DNA from: Ruegeria lacuscaerulensis
GTDB lineage: Bacteria > Pseudomonadota > Alphaproteobacteria > Rhodobacterales > Rhodobacteraceae
DNA: 64,000 nt
Direction: 5' to 3'
Assembly: GCF_013031245.1 (NCBI RefSeq)
Contig: NZ_WPZL01000001.1
Location: forward strand, 124,001 to 188,000
Below the pieces are notes generated by a model. The model was not told the DNA's origin and searched no databases. It saw only the letters and a list, made by a program, of their open reading frames with translations. Positions 9,328 through 18,640 of this stretch are shown here, one piece after another. A program made the translations under genes and the position numbers. Numbering within the stretch: the first letter of the stretch is position 1; each line of letters starts with the position of its first letter.

Positions 9328-9900
9328 ATGCCAAAACTCGGAATGGAACCAATCCGTCGTGACGCGATCGTCAAAGCGACGATTGCCGAGCTTGGGTCGA
9401 AAAAATCCCTGGACGTGACCGTCAGTCAGATCGCCAAGCGGGCAGGAATGTCCAGTGCCCTGGCGCATCACTATTTCGGCGGCAAGGACCAGATCTTTCT
9501 GGCTGCGATGCGTCGTATACTGTCCGATTTTGGCGCCGAGGCGCGGGAAGAACTCAGAAAGGCAGCCCCCAACGAACGGGCACAGGCCGTTATCCGGGCC
9601 AGCTTTGCGCCGTCTTGCTTCACGCCCGATGTCATCGCCGCGTGGATGACGTTTTACGTTCTGGCGCAGACAAACGATGACGCGCTGAGGCTGTGGCAAA
9701 TCTATCAGGCGCGTATCCGTTCCAACCTTATCGACGCCCTGCGTCCAATGCTAAGCGATCCGGTCGAGGCTGCCGAGAACATGATCGCACTGATTGACGG
9801 GCTGTATATCCGTGCTGCGCTCAGCGCTCCGGAAGAGCCGCAACTGGCCGTCAACCACGCACTGCGTGTCCTCACCACTCTGCTCGAGGCTGAAAAATGA
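9328..9900 (+). CDS. betI: Transcriptional repressor BetI
   Basis: A 190-residue TetR-family repressor that in known systems releases DNA when choline is present. The N-terminal helix-turn-helix lies at ~20-60 with the BetI-like stretch MSSALAHHYFGGKD. A GGGGGGAACG ribosome site precedes the ATG. Its last codons overlap the betC start (ATGA), so the two are translationally coupled. The palindrome at 9269-9282 is its likely target. Confidence 0.95.
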   Translation: MPKLGMEPIRRDAIVKATIAELGSKKSLDVTVSQIAKRAGMSSALAHHYFGGKDQIFLAAMRRILSDFGAEAREELRKAAPNERAQAVIRASFAPSCFTPDVIAAWMTFYVLAQTNDDALRLWQIYQARIRSNLIDALRPMLSDPVEAAENMIALIDGLYIRAALSAPEEPQLAVNHALRVLTTLLEAEK

Positions 9901-11405
9901 CAAAACCCAACATTCTGATCCTGATGGTGGATCAGTTAAACGGGACCCTCTTTCCTGATGGTCCTGCTGACTGGCTTCATGCACCGAACCTGAAGAAACT
10001 GGCCGAAAAATCGACCCGGTTTGCCAACGCTTACACGGCTTCACCCCTCTGTGCCCCGGGGCGGGCCAGCTTCATGTCGGGTCAATTGCCAACGCGCACC
10101 GGCGTTTACGACAACGCTGCAGAGTTCCGCAGCGATATCCCTACCTATGCGCACCATTTGCGCCGTGCGGGCTATTACACCTGCCTGTCCGGCAAAATGC
10201 ACTTCGTCGGCCCAGATCAGTTGCACGGGTTCGAGGATCGCCTGACCACCGACATCTACCCGGCCGATTTCGGCTGGACCCCGGATTACCGCAAACCGGG
10301 CGAGCGGATCGACTGGTGGTACCACAATATGGGTTCGGTGACGGGCGCAGGGGTGGCCGAGATATCCAATCAGATGGAGTATGATGACGAGGTCGCCTAC
10401 AACGCCAAGGCCAAGCTCTATGATCTGGCGCGCGGCAAAGATGACCGCCCGTGGTGCGTGACTGTCAGCTTTACGCACCCTCACGACCCCTACGTGGCGC
10501 GTCGCAAGTATTGGGACCTATACGAAGACTGCGAACATCTGCTGCCAGAGGTTTCGAACCTTGGCTATGACAATCAAGACCCACATTCGCAGCGTATCTT
10601 CGACGCCAACGACTGGCGCAGCTTCGACATTATCGAAGAGGACATCCGTAAGTCGCGGCGCGCGTATTTTGCCAATATCACGTATCTCGACGACAAGATC
10701 GGCGAAATCCTCGAAGTGCTGGAAGCCACGCGGCAGGATGCCATCATCATGTTCGTCTCGGACCATGGCGACATGCTGGGGGAACGTGGTCTTTGGTTCA
10801 AAATGAACTTCTACGAAGGTTCGGCGCGGGTACCGCTGATGATTTCTGCGCCGGGAATGCCGGCCGGCCGCATCGATACGCCCGTTTCCACAATTGACGT
10901 CACACCGACCCTTGGTGCGTTGGCGGGTGTGGATATGGCCGAGATTGCCCCGTGGACCGATGGTGAAGACCTCGTTCCGCTGGCCAATGGAACGGAACGG
11001 ACTGCGCCAGTCATGATGGAATACGCCGCCGAGGCGTCCTATGCGCCCCTGGTTTCGCTGCGCTATGGCAAGTGGAAGTACAACCGCTGTGCGCTGGACC
11101 CGGATCAGCTTTTTGATCTGGAAACCGATCCGCACGAACAGGACAACCTTGCAGACCATCCCGACCACTCAGGTACGCTGGAATCTCTGCGGGCAAAATC
11201 CGAGGCGCGTTGGGATCTGGATCGGTTCGACGCCGATGTCCGCGCCAGCCAGGCCCGCCGCTGGGTCGTGTACGAGGCGCTTAGGCAGGGCGGTTATTAT
11301 CCGTGGGATTACCAGCCTCTGCAAAAAGCGTCCGAGCGTTACATGCGCAACCACATGGACCTGAATACCGTTGAGGAAAACGCCCGTTTCCCGCGTGGCG
11401 AATAA
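9897..11405 (+). CDS. betC: Choline-sulfatase BetC
   Basis: A 502-residue type I sulfatase that hydrolyses choline-O-sulfate to choline and sulfate (EC 3.1.6.6), giving both an osmoprotectant precursor and sulfur. The sulfatase signature C52-A-P-G-R56 is present; the cysteine must be converted to formylglycine. Metal-binding residues are visible at the start (NILILMVDQLNG) and in VSDHGDMLGERG. The C-terminal GGYYPWDYQPLQ segment is typical of BetC rather than other sulfatases. No export signal is seen. It overlaps betI by 4 bases and precedes betA. Confidence 0.97.
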   Translation: MTKPNILILMVDQLNGTLFPDGPADWLHAPNLKKLAEKSTRFANAYTASPLCAPGRASFMSGQLPTRTGVYDNAAEFRSDIPTYAHHLRRAGYYTCLSGKMHFVGPDQLHGFEDRLTTDIYPADFGWTPDYRKPGERIDWWYHNMGSVTGAGVAEISNQMEYDDEVAYNAKAKLYDLARGKDDRPWCVTVSFTHPHDPYVARRKYWDLYEDCEHLLPEVSNLGYDNQDPHSQRIFDANDWRSFDIIEEDIRKSRRAYFANITYLDDKIGEILEVLEATRQDAIIMFVSDHGDMLGERGLWFKMNFYEGSARVPLMISAPGMPAGRIDTPVSTIDVTPTLGALAGVDMAEIAPWTDGEDLVPLANGTERTAPVMMEYAAEASYAPLVSLRYGKWKYNRCALDPDQLFDLETDPHEQDNLADHPDHSGTLESLRAKSEARWDLDRFDADVRASQARRWVVYEALRQGGYYPWDYQPLQKASERYMRNHMDLNTVEENARFPRGE

Positions 11406-11443
11406 CCTCTTCATCTTTTTGAAAATACTCCCGCCGGAGGCGA

Positions 11444-11463
11444 TGAGATTTCGTGAAATCTCA
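11444..11463. repeat. Perfect inverted repeat between betC and betA
   Basis: Arms TGAGATTTC and GAAATCTCA with a GT spacer, in the 84-base gap between betC and betA. There is no following T run, so it is not a standard terminator. It could be an mRNA processing or stabilising hairpin, or an operator. The preceding TTGAAAATACTCCCGCCGGA text looks like a recurrent intergenic motif of the group, but only one copy was noticed here. Confidence 0.5.
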
Positions 11464-11489
11464 ACCCGGAGGGTTATGGAGACCTGAAA

Positions 11490-13148
11490 ATGGAAGCAGA
11501 TTTCGTCATCGTAGGCGCAGGATCCGCAGGATGCGCGATGGCTTATCGACTGAGCGAGGCGGGCGCCTCGGTTCTGGTGATCGAACATGGCGGCACCGAT
11601 GCCGGCCCTTTCATCCAGATGCCGGCGGCGCTGAGCTATCCGATGAACATGCCAATGTATGACTGGGGCTACCGGTCCGAGCCCGAGCCGCATCTGAACA
11701 ACCGTCAACTGGCCTGTCCACGCGGCAAGGTAATTGGCGGGTCATCCTCGATCAACGGCATGGTATACGTACGCGGCCACGCGCGCGACTTTGACACCTG
11801 GGCCGAGATGGGGGCCGATGGCTGGTCCTACTCGGACGTGCTGCCCTATTACAAACGCATGGAGACGTGGCATGACGGCGGCCATGGTGGTGACCCGAAA
11901 TGGCGCGGAACCGACGGCCCGCTGCATGTCTCGCGCGGTCCGCGAGAGAATCCATTGTTTCAGGCCTTCGTCGATGCGGGACAACAGGCAGGGTACGAAG
12001 TCACCGGCGATTATAACGGCGAAAAACAGGAAGGTTTTGGGCCGATGGAACAGACCGTCTGGAAAGGACGGCGCTGGTCGGCGGCGAATGCCTATCTGAA
12101 GCCCGCGCTCAAGCGCGACAACTGCGATATCGTGCGTGGATTGGCGTGTCGGGTGGTCATAGAAAACGGACGCGCGACCGGGATTGAGCTGGTGCGCGGT
12201 GGCAAAAAAGAAATCATCCGCGCCCGTCGCGAGGTGGTTCTGGCGGCGTCGTCGATCAACTCGCCCAAATTGCTGATGCTGTCCGGGATTGGATCAGCCG
12301 CGCACCTGACCGAACATGGGATTGAGGTTGTCGCTGATCGTCCGGGCGTAGGTGCGAACCTGCAGGACCATCTGGAGCTTTACATTCAGCAGGCGTCGCT
12401 GCAGCCGATCACGCTGTACAAGCATTGGAACCTGGTCAGCAAAGGCTTGATCGGGGCACAATGGCTGTTCACCAAAACCGGCCTGGGCGCATCGAACCAG
12501 TTCGAAAGCGCGGCTTTCATCCGGTCGAAGCCAGGTGTGGAATACCCCGACATTCAGTACCACTTCCTGCCGATTGCTGTCCGTTACGACGGGCAGGCCG
12601 CAGCCGAGGGGCACGGGTTCCAGGCCCATGTTGGCCCGATGCGCTCACCATCACGCGGCGCGGTCACCCTGCGTTCGGCCAGGGTCGAGGATGCGCCTGT
12701 GATCCGTTTCAACTACATGAGCCATGAAGAGGATTGGGAGGATTTCCGCACTTGCATCCGTATGACGCGCGAAATTTTCGGTCAGGATGCCTTCAAGCCC
12801 TATTCGGGCAAGGAAATTCAACCGGGCGCCGAAGTTCAGACGGATGAAGAGCTCAACGCATTCATATCCGAACATGCCGAAAGTGCCTATCACCCCTGCG
12901 GTACCTGCCGGATGGGCCGAGCCGATGACAAAAACGCGGTGGTCGATCCCGAGGGCCGCGTAATCGGAGTGGATGGGTTGCGTGTCGCGGACAGCTCGAT
13001 TTTCCCGCAGATCACCAACGGCAACCTAAACGCGCCTTCGATCATGGTCGGTGAGAAGATGTCGGATCATCTGTTGGGTAAAGAGGCATTGTCAAAGGCA
13101 AATGACCGCCCGTGGATTCATCCGGCATGGGCAACCACCCAGCGGTGA
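11490..13148 (+). CDS. betA: Choline dehydrogenase BetA
   Basis: A 552-residue GMC-family flavoenzyme that oxidises choline to betaine aldehyde and can continue to glycine betaine. The FAD-binding motif [11 protein letters not shown] lies at residues ~8-18, the GMC signature with GGSSSINGM near 80, and the active-site region HPCGTCRMG near 465. A strong ribosome site (CGGAGGG) lies upstream. It follows betC by 84 bases. The usual partner betB (betaine aldehyde dehydrogenase) is absent from the cluster and from the window. Confidence 0.96.
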   Translation: MEADFVIVGAGSAGCAMAYRLSEAGASVLVIEHGGTDAGPFIQMPAALSYPMNMPMYDWGYRSEPEPHLNNRQLACPRGKVIGGSSSINGMVYVRGHARDFDTWAEMGADGWSYSDVLPYYKRMETWHDGGHGGDPKWRGTDGPLHVSRGPRENPLFQAFVDAGQQAGYEVTGDYNGEKQEGFGPMEQTVWKGRRWSAANAYLKPALKRDNCDIVRGLACRVVIENGRATGIELVRGGKKEIIRARREVVLAASSINSPKLLMLSGIGSAAHLTEHGIEVVADRPGVGANLQDHLELYIQQASLQPITLYKHWNLVSKGLIGAQWLFTKTGLGASNQFESAAFIRSKPGVEYPDIQYHFLPIAVRYDGQAAAEGHGFQAHVGPMRSPSRGAVTLRSARVEDAPVIRFNYMSHEEDWEDFRTCIRMTREIFGQDAFKPYSGKEIQPGAEVQTDEELNAFISEHAESAYHPCGTCRMGRADDKNAVVDPEGRVIGVDGLRVADSSIFPQITNGNLNAPSIMVGEKMSDHLLGKEALSKANDRPWIHPAWATTQR

Positions 13149-13226
13149 TTTGATCAGCGTCAAAGCGGGGTGGGGCGGTATCCTATAGACCTGAATCGCA
13201 ACGACATATTTGAGGAGCGAACAGGA

Positions 13227-13466
13227 ATGTCCCACACCCCACATGAACTGGCCGAAGAGTTTCCGGACAAGGTTGAATTGATGAGTCAGCTCAAGCAATC
13301 GGATGCGCATTTTGCCCGGCTGGCGGATGAGTATCACGAGATCAACCGCACTGTGCATCGCGCCGAAACCAATGTCGAGCCGATGGAAGATCTGGCCGAG
13401 GGTGAGATGCGTAAGAAGCGCGCAGCGTTGAAGGACGAGATCTGGGCGATTTTGTCGAAAGCCTGA
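13227..13466 (+). CDS. YdcH family protein (DUF465)
   Basis: A 79-residue highly charged, all-helical protein of the YdcH/DUF465 family, function unknown. The ATG at 13227 follows AGGAGCGAACAGGA; the frame is open upstream, but this start fits the family, which begins MSHTPHEL or similar. It stands alone between betA and the convergent pccR. Confidence 0.9.
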   Translation: MSHTPHELAEEFPDKVELMSQLKQSDAHFARLADEYHEINRTVHRAETNVEPMEDLAEGEMRKKRAALKDEIWAILSKA

Positions 13467-13476
13467 CACCATGAGG

Positions 13477-13493
13477 CGGGGGCGCTGCCCCCG
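13477..13493. terminator. Hairpin between ydcH-like gene and pccR
   Basis: CGGGGGC-GCT-GCCCCCG, seven paired bases with a three-base loop, placed between two convergent genes. Neither side has a good T run, so this is only a probable transcription end. Confidence 0.45.
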
Positions 13494-13520
13494 TCACAGC
13501 CAGCCGCGCCCTCTTTTTGG

Positions 13521-14921
13521 TCAAGTAACTTCGTACGGCAGCGTGCCGCGTGTATGGGTATCAATGGAAAGCCGCCTTTCCAGTGGCGGAACCGAGCGTT
13601 GGTGGCAGTTTTGCCGCTCGCAGATACGGCACGAGATGCCGATCGGCTCATAGGCACTGGCATTGTTGATATCGAGGTTATCGGCATAGACCAACGCCTC
13701 GGCGTGGCGGATTTCACACCCCAGCGCAATGGCATATCGGCGCACGGGTGCGCCATATGAACCTCCCGATTTCGACACATCCCGTGCGAGAGAAATATAA
13801 CGGACGCCATCGGGCGTTTCCGCGAGTTGCCGCAGGAAATGGCCGGGGGTTTCAAAGGCGCGGTGGACGTTCCACAGGGGGCACGCGCCACCGAACCGGG
13901 CAAATTGCAGACGCGTGGCCGAGTGGCGCTTGGTGATCGTTCCGGCCTGATCTACACGCACGAAAAAGAACGGGATACCTTTGGCACCCGGTCGTTGCAG
14001 GGTGGACAGCCTGTGCGCCACCTGTTCGATGGATGCTCCAAAACGGTTGCTGAGCAACTCCAGATCGTGGCGGTAGTCCTGCGCGGCGGTCAGAAACGCC
14101 TCGTAAGGCATAAGCGACGCCCCGGCGAAGTAATTGGCCAGACCGATCTTGGCGATTGAGCGGGCTTCATCGCTTTGGAACTTGGCAAAATCCAGGGTGG
14201 CCTCAAGCAGTTTATCCTGACTCAGCAAAGCGACCTGCAACAGCAGTTGAAACACTTGCGTTTGCGGGAAGCTGCGGGACGAGAGCAGCAGTGTTTTGCT
14301 GTCGGCATCGTATTTGCGGATTTCTTGGATTTCCACAAACTGAACCCGAATGCCGCGCTCTGCCAGACTGTTGATGGCTGCGGCCCGGACGCCGCCGGCT
14401 TCCTCGGCCCGTGCGGCAAACCTCTCGGCTGCGCGGTCGACGGCATCTATATAGTTGTCGCAATAGTGGAAAAAATCGCGCACTTCTTCCCACGGGCTTG
14501 CCTGAATCCGTGCGTCTTCGCGCCCTAACGCTTCGTCCAAAGAGGCTAGGCGCTCATGGGTTTGCCGATAGGTTCTGTGCAATGCGATGAACGCACGGGC
14601 AAGGGCGGGAGCGTTCGAGGCCGTCAATCTCAGGTCCGCCAGCGGCGGTGTGGCATCGTCGAATATTGGATCGGCCAGCGCCTCGCGCATGTCCGAGACC
14701 AGTCGTTCGCTGTCCCCTGTGCTAAGCTCAGTAACGTCCATTCCAAACTCCTGAGCCAGCGCCAGAACAACCGTGGTCGAAATCGGCCTGTTGTTGTTCT
14801 CCATCTGGTTCAGATAGGGCAGCGAAACGCCCAGTTTGGCGGCAAATTCCTTCTGCGTCAGTGTCAGGCGTGTGCGCATTTCGCGCAGCTTCGCACCGGC
14901 ATAGAGTTTTTGGGTGGCCAT
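13521..14921 (-). CDS. pccR: Short-chain fatty acyl-CoA regulator, PccR type
   Basis: A 466-residue regulator of the ScfR group (RamB/PrpR/PccR). An XRE-type helix-turn-helix covers residues ~10-65 (LTQKEFAAKLGVSLPYLNQM), a long effector region follows, and the C-terminal DUF2083 part has a conserved cysteine cluster, SCRICERQNC. PccR of Rhodobacter sphaeroides activates propionyl-CoA carboxylase genes and binds TTTGCAAA-type half-sites. Such half-sites occur just upstream of this gene and before pccB. The frame opens at 14936, but the ATG at 14921 fits the family start MATQKLYAGAKL. The identity is supported by the neighbouring pccB and pccA. Confidence 0.9.
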   Translation of the reverse strand: MATQKLYAGAKLREMRTRLTLTQKEFAAKLGVSLPYLNQMENNNRPISTTVVLALAQEFGMDVTELSTGDSERLVSDMREALADPIFDDATPPLADLRLTASNAPALARAFIALHRTYRQTHERLASLDEALGREDARIQASPWEEVRDFFHYCDNYIDAVDRAAERFAARAEEAGGVRAAAINSLAERGIRVQFVEIQEIRKYDADSKTLLLSSRSFPQTQVFQLLLQVALLSQDKLLEATLDFAKFQSDEARSIAKIGLANYFAGASLMPYEAFLTAAQDYRHDLELLSNRFGASIEQVAHRLSTLQRPGAKGIPFFFVRVDQAGTITKRHSATRLQFARFGGACPLWNVHRAFETPGHFLRQLAETPDGVRYISLARDVSKSGGSYGAPVRRYAIALGCEIRHAEALVYADNLDINNASAYEPIGISCRICERQNCHQRSVPPLERRLSIDTHTRGTLPYEVT

Positions 14922-14929
14922 AGCCTGCC

Positions 14930-14967
14930 TTTGCAACTTTTCTGTTTCTGCAAGCTAGCTTTGCAAA
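14930..14967. promoter_or_regulatory. TTTGCAAA-type half-sites upstream of pccR
   Basis: Three TGCA-centred elements: TTTGCAAC at 14930-14937, TCTGCAAG at 14947-14954 and a perfect TTTGCAAA at 14960-14967. The last two are separated by five bases, one more than the four reported for PccR of R. sphaeroides. This suggests autoregulation; binding is inferred. Confidence 0.55.
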
Positions 14968-14985
14968 CCCGTTAAGGCAAGTTTC

Positions 14986-16191
14986 CTAAAGTCCCAACCG
15001 TCTTTCGCGTCGGATCACGGCGGTGATGGCAAAAATTGCGAGAACAGCGGTGGTCAGCATAAGCCAAAGCAAGGGCATCGCACCTGTATCCTGCGTCAAA
15101 AGTGCTCCGGCCAATGCGCTGAGGGCGGCTCCGGTTCCCAGCATGATGGCGCCGCTCAGGCCTGATGCTGTGCCTGCAAGGTGAGGGCGGACCGACAATG
15201 ATCCTGCGGTTGCGTTGGGAATGGACATACCGTTTCCGATGCCCACGAACGTCATGAACCCAAAGAAACTAAGCGCTGTTCCCAAACCGGCCAGAAACAA
15301 GGTTGCTGACAGGGCCACGCCAATCGCATTGAGCCAGCACCCCCAAAAGACCATGCGATTTACTCCGAAACGAACAGAGAAGCGTCCGCTGATGAAGTTT
15401 CCTACGAAATACCCGATGGCCGGAGCGCCAAAATAGAATCCTACTTTTGCGGCAGTCATGCCGAAAACTTCGGTTCCGATAAAAGGAGCGCCGCCCAGGT
15501 AAGCGAAAAACGCGCCTGAGGACAAAGCTGACGACATGGCGTATCCCCAAAACCGGGGCGACGTCAGAAGCTCGGGGTATTCACGGAATTGCTGAAGCAG
15601 GGACCGGCCGCTTTTTGCCGCCGTTTCACCGAAATCCTGATAAGTCGGGATCAATGCCAGCGCGGCCAGTCCGAAAGGCAGCCAGAAGTTTGCTTTCCAG
15701 CCGAAGCTTTCCTCCAACAGCCCGCCAACAGCTGGTGCGATCATGGGAACCACTGCCATTCCCATTGTCACGTAACCAATCATTGAGGCGGCCCGATCCT
15801 GTTCATACATATCGCGGACAGCGGCCCGGCTGAGAACCTGGCCGACCACGATAACTGTCTGGCACATCCTGAATGCCAGGAAGGTTTCGACATTCGGGGC
15901 GTAAATGCAGCCAAGTGTCGCCAACAGGAACAGGGCTAACCCTCCCAGAATGACAGGCCTGCGTCCCAGTTGATCTGCCAGCGGGCCAATCAGGATTTGC
16001 AGCACCGCATTTGTCAGCAGGTAAAGTGAAATCGACAGCTGCATGATTTTGTAGTCGGCGTCGAAATGGACTGCCATATTGGGTAAGCTTGGCAAAAGCA
16101 GATTGATGCTGAGCGCGGACATTCCCGACAGCAAAACCAGCGTCAGGAGGGTGGGCGGAGTGCGACCGACAGAGGTGGAACTGAACTGCAT
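14986..16191 (-). CDS. Bcr/CflA family multidrug efflux MFS transporter
   Basis: A 401-residue proton-driven exporter with twelve helices. The start region [16 protein letters not shown] and the motif [16 protein letters not shown] at residues ~70-85 are typical of Bcr/CflA. It lies divergent from pccB and directly upstream, on the same strand, of pccR, with 64 bases between its stop and the pccR start. The substrate is unknown. Placement inside the propionate block may be incidental. Confidence 0.9.
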   Translation of the reverse strand: MQFSSTSVGRTPPTLLTLVLLSGMSALSINLLLPSLPNMAVHFDADYKIMQLSISLYLLTNAVLQILIGPLADQLGRRPVILGGLALFLLATLGCIYAPNVETFLAFRMCQTVIVVGQVLSRAAVRDMYEQDRAASMIGYVTMGMAVVPMIAPAVGGLLEESFGWKANFWLPFGLAALALIPTYQDFGETAAKSGRSLLQQFREYPELLTSPRFWGYAMSSALSSGAFFAYLGGAPFIGTEVFGMTAAKVGFYFGAPAIGYFVGNFISGRFSVRFGVNRMVFWGCWLNAIGVALSATLFLAGLGTALSFFGFMTFVGIGNGMSIPNATAGSLSVRPHLAGTASGLSGAIMLGTGAALSALAGALLTQDTGAMPLLWLMLTTAVLAIFAITAVIRRERRLGL

Positions 16192-16259
16192 GGTTCACTC
16201 TTAGGGCTTGTCATTGGAAAAGGCCACCGGGTTGATCGGGCGCGGATGACATTAACAAA

Positions 16260-16307
16260 TTTGCAGTTTTCCACTGGCACATTTTCAAAGTTTTGCAAAT
16301 TTGCCGA
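16260..16307. promoter_or_regulatory. Cluster of TTTGC half-sites upstream of pccB
   Basis: TTTGCAGT (16260-16267), TTTTCAAA (16282-16289), a perfect TTTGCAAA (16292-16299) and TTTGCCGA (16300-16307) lie 65-112 bases before the pccB start. They match the half-site of ScfR/PccR regulators, but the spacing is irregular. Likely the PccR activation region of pccB. Confidence 0.55.
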
Positions 16308-16371
16308 AAAGACCTTTGGCTTGGGATCACCTGTCTGTATGTTCGGGCAAATTTTACAGGGGATCAACGTC

Positions 16372-17904
16372 ATGAAAGACATCCTTACCGAGCTTGAAGA
16401 CCGCCGTAACGACGCCCGGCTTGGGGGCGGGCAAAAGCGTATCGACGCACAGCACGGGCGTGGAAAGCTGACAGCGCGCGAGCGGATCGAACTGCTGTTG
16501 GATGAAGGTAGTTTCGAAGAGTTCGACATGTTCGTCAGCCACCGCTGCACCGATTTCGGGATGGAAAAACAAAAGCTTTCGGGCGATGGCGTTGTCACTG
16601 GCTGGGGCACGATCAACGGCCGGATGGTCTATGTGTTCAGCCAGGATTTCACTGTGTTCGGGGGGTCTCTTTCGGAAACCCACGCCCAGAAGATTTGCAA
16701 GATCATGGATATGGCGATCCAGAATGGTGCGCCCGTGATCGGCATCAACGACTCGGGCGGAGCGCGCATTCAGGAAGGCGTGGCATCACTGGCGGGTTAT
16801 GCCGAAGTGTTCCAGCGCAACATCATGGCCTCGGGCGTAGTGCCGCAAATCAGTGTGATCATGGGTCCCTGCGCCGGTGGTGCGGTCTATAGCCCGGCAA
16901 TGACCGACTTTATCTTCATGGTCAAAGACACCTCGTACATGTTCGTGACCGGACCCGACGTCGTGAAAACCGTAACCAACGAAGTGGTCACCGCTGAGGA
17001 ACTGGGCGGAGCTTCGACCCACACCAGGAAATCTTCGGTCGCCGATGGCGCGTTCGAAAACGATGTCGAGGCGTTGGCAGAGGTGCGTCGTCTGGTCGAT
17101 TTCCTGCCGCTCAACAACCGCGAGAAGCCGCCGGTTCGCCCCTTCTTCGACAGTCCTGAACGGGTCGAGACTTCGCTGGACACTTTGATCCCGGACAATC
17201 CGAACACGCCCTACGACATGAAGGAACTCATCTCCAAAGTGGCGGATGAGGGCGATTTCTACGAGATCCAAGAAGACTTCGCCAAGAACATCATCACCGG
17301 CTTCATCCGTCTGGAAGGGCAGACCGTGGGCGTCGTGGCCAACCAGCCGATGATTCTGGCGGGTTGTCTGGATATCGACAGTTCGCGCAAGGCCGCACGG
17401 TTCGTTCGGTTCTGTGACTGTTTCGAGATTCCAATCCTGACCTTTGTGGATGTACCGGGCTTTCTGCCCGGGACGTCGCAGGAATATGGCGGTGTGATCA
17501 AGCACGGCGCCAAACTTCTGTTCGCATATGGCGAGGCGACGGTTCCCAAAGTGACCGTGATCACTCGCAAGGCCTATGGTGGCGCTTATGACGTTATGGC
17601 CTCGAAACACCTGCGCGGTGATTTCAACTATGCCTGGCCCACGGCCGAGATCGCAGTGATGGGTGCCAAGGGTGCGACCGAGATCATCCACCGCTCAGAC
17701 CTGGGTGACGCCGAGAAGATCGCGCAGCACACGCAGGATTATGAAGACCGGTTTGCCAACCCCTTTGTTGCCGCCGAGCGGGGCTTCATTGATGAGGTGA
17801 TCATGCCGCAATCCACCCGCCGCCGTGTGTCCCGGGCCTTTGCCAGCCTGCGCAACAAGCAGCTGAAGAATCCGTGGAAAAAGCACGACAATATTCCGCT
17901 GTGA
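16372..17904 (+). CDS. pccB: Propionyl-CoA carboxylase beta subunit
   Basis: A 510-residue carboxyltransferase subunit. With PccA it carboxylates propionyl-CoA to (S)-methylmalonyl-CoA in the cytoplasm. The frame is open back to 16246, but the ATG at 16372, with AGGGGAT before it, gives the standard start [12 protein letters not shown] and the family length. Both crotonase-like halves are visible: [14 protein letters not shown] in the N-domain and [15 protein letters not shown] in the C-domain, the latter a acyl-CoA/biotin site hallmark. It is separated from pccA by 3.3 kb with other genes between. Confidence 0.98.
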   Translation: MKDILTELEDRRNDARLGGGQKRIDAQHGRGKLTARERIELLLDEGSFEEFDMFVSHRCTDFGMEKQKLSGDGVVTGWGTINGRMVYVFSQDFTVFGGSLSETHAQKICKIMDMAIQNGAPVIGINDSGGARIQEGVASLAGYAEVFQRNIMASGVVPQISVIMGPCAGGAVYSPAMTDFIFMVKDTSYMFVTGPDVVKTVTNEVVTAEELGGASTHTRKSSVADGAFENDVEALAEVRRLVDFLPLNNREKPPVRPFFDSPERVETSLDTLIPDNPNTPYDMKELISKVADEGDFYEIQEDFAKNIITGFIRLEGQTVGVVANQPMILAGCLDIDSSRKAARFVRFCDCFEIPILTFVDVPGFLPGTSQEYGGVIKHGAKLLFAYGEATVPKVTVITRKAYGGAYDVMASKHLRGDFNYAWPTAEIAVMGAKGATEIIHRSDLGDAEKIAQHTQDYEDRFANPFVAAERGFIDEVIMPQSTRRRVSRAFASLRNKQLKNPWKKHDNIPL

Positions 17905-17923
17905 CGGGTGAGATGTGAATAAT

Positions 17924-17973
17924 TTACCGGGCCAGCCGCATATTGCAGCACAGTCTGCAGGCTGGCCGGGTAA
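17924..17973 (+). terminator. Long inverted repeat after pccB
   Basis: Arms of 14 bases (TTACCGGGCCAGCC and GGCTGGCCGGGTAA, one mismatch) with a 22-base loop, 20 bases after the pccB stop. The T run is missing. It probably ends or stabilises the pccB message. Confidence 0.55.
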
Positions 17974-18090
17974 GATTACCGGATGGCAAGTTTGACTTTG
18001 AGGCCAAAGCTGCTAATGAAATGCCCTATCAGACATAGAACCGCGCAGGCCAATAGCCATGCGCGCGCGACCCCGGAGAGAGGAGCTCAC

Positions 18091-18498
18091 TTGTGGGTCT
18101 GGGGTCGCGCCTTTGCTATGGTCCTGTTGGGATGGGCGTCGCCTGCTTTCGCGCAATCTGACAACCTGCTGCCGGTGCCGTCCGGACAACCCGTGCATCT
18201 GAGCGATGTCCTGCTGGACAATAACCCGGGTGAGCTTTGGGTGAGGTTTCGCTTTATCGCGCCTAAGATCGGCTCCACCGTTGGGCGGATCGGGTATGAT
18301 GTCGCTTCGGCGGATATGGAGCACCTGTGTCAGACCCTCGCGGTTGCCTATGTAGCGAAATATGAACTCGATCCCGCGCGAGTTGTTATTTCTCTGTCCG
18401 ACCGGCCAATCGAGTTCGGGCGTTCATCGCCTGACGCAACTCAGTATTTTGAAGCCTACCGGCTGGAGCAGTCCCGGTGTATCTGGGAGGGGCTCTGA
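18091..18498 (+). CDS. Hypothetical exported protein
   Basis: A 135-residue protein with a signal peptide (residues 1-21, ending SPAFA before Q). The TTG at 18091 is chosen because GAGAGGAG ends 6 bases before it and the product then begins directly with the signal sequence; the frame is open upstream to 17983 without a good site. The mature part has two cysteines (in HLCQTLAVAYVAKY and at SRCIWEGL) that could form a disulfide. I recognise no characterised family; small proteins of this kind recur next to pccB in related genomes, as far as I recall. Its stop is 2 bases from the next ATG. Confidence 0.7.
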   Translation: MWVWGRAFAMVLLGWASPAFAQSDNLLPVPSGQPVHLSDVLLDNNPGELWVRFRFIAPKIGSTVGRIGYDVASADMEHLCQTLAVAYVAKYELDPARVVISLSDRPIEFGRSSPDATQYFEAYRLEQSRCIWEGL

Positions 18499-18500
18499 TC

Positions 18501-18569
18501 ATGAAACCCCATTTCACGTCATCAGAGCGTTTCTGGACACCAATACGGCTTTGGAGGTGCGCGACATGA
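18501..18569 (+). CDS. Micro-ORF A in the pccB-pccA interval
   Basis: A 22-codon ORF beginning MKPHFTSSERFWTP, preceded by GGGAGGGG 8 bases before the ATG. It starts 2 bases after the previous stop, and its own TGA overlaps the next ATG (ATGA). This could be a leader that couples translation, or a degraded gene start. No function recognised. Confidence 0.4.
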   Translation: MKPHFTSSERFWTPIRLWRCAT

Positions 18570-18640
18570 TCCCGTCCAATCTCGGGTACACGTTTCTTTT
18601 TCCCATGAACTATAAAATCGAGGAGGTGCCGGTATGCTGA
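18566..18640 (+). CDS. Micro-ORF B in the pccB-pccA interval
   Basis: A 24-codon ORF beginning MIPSNLGYTFLFPM, with GGAGGT 7 bases before its ATG. It overlaps micro-ORF A by 4 bases and its stop overlaps the start of the following gene. Together with A it forms a coupled cascade. It could alternatively be the shifted remainder of a single small gene. Confidence 0.35.
   Translation: MIPSNLGYTFLFPMNYKIEEVPVC

Noticed and set aside
14947..14967. An exact PccR consensus (TTTGCAAA, four bases, TTTGCAAA) before pccR
   Set aside because: On counting, the second half is TCTGCAAG and the spacing is five, so only half-site similarity is claimed.
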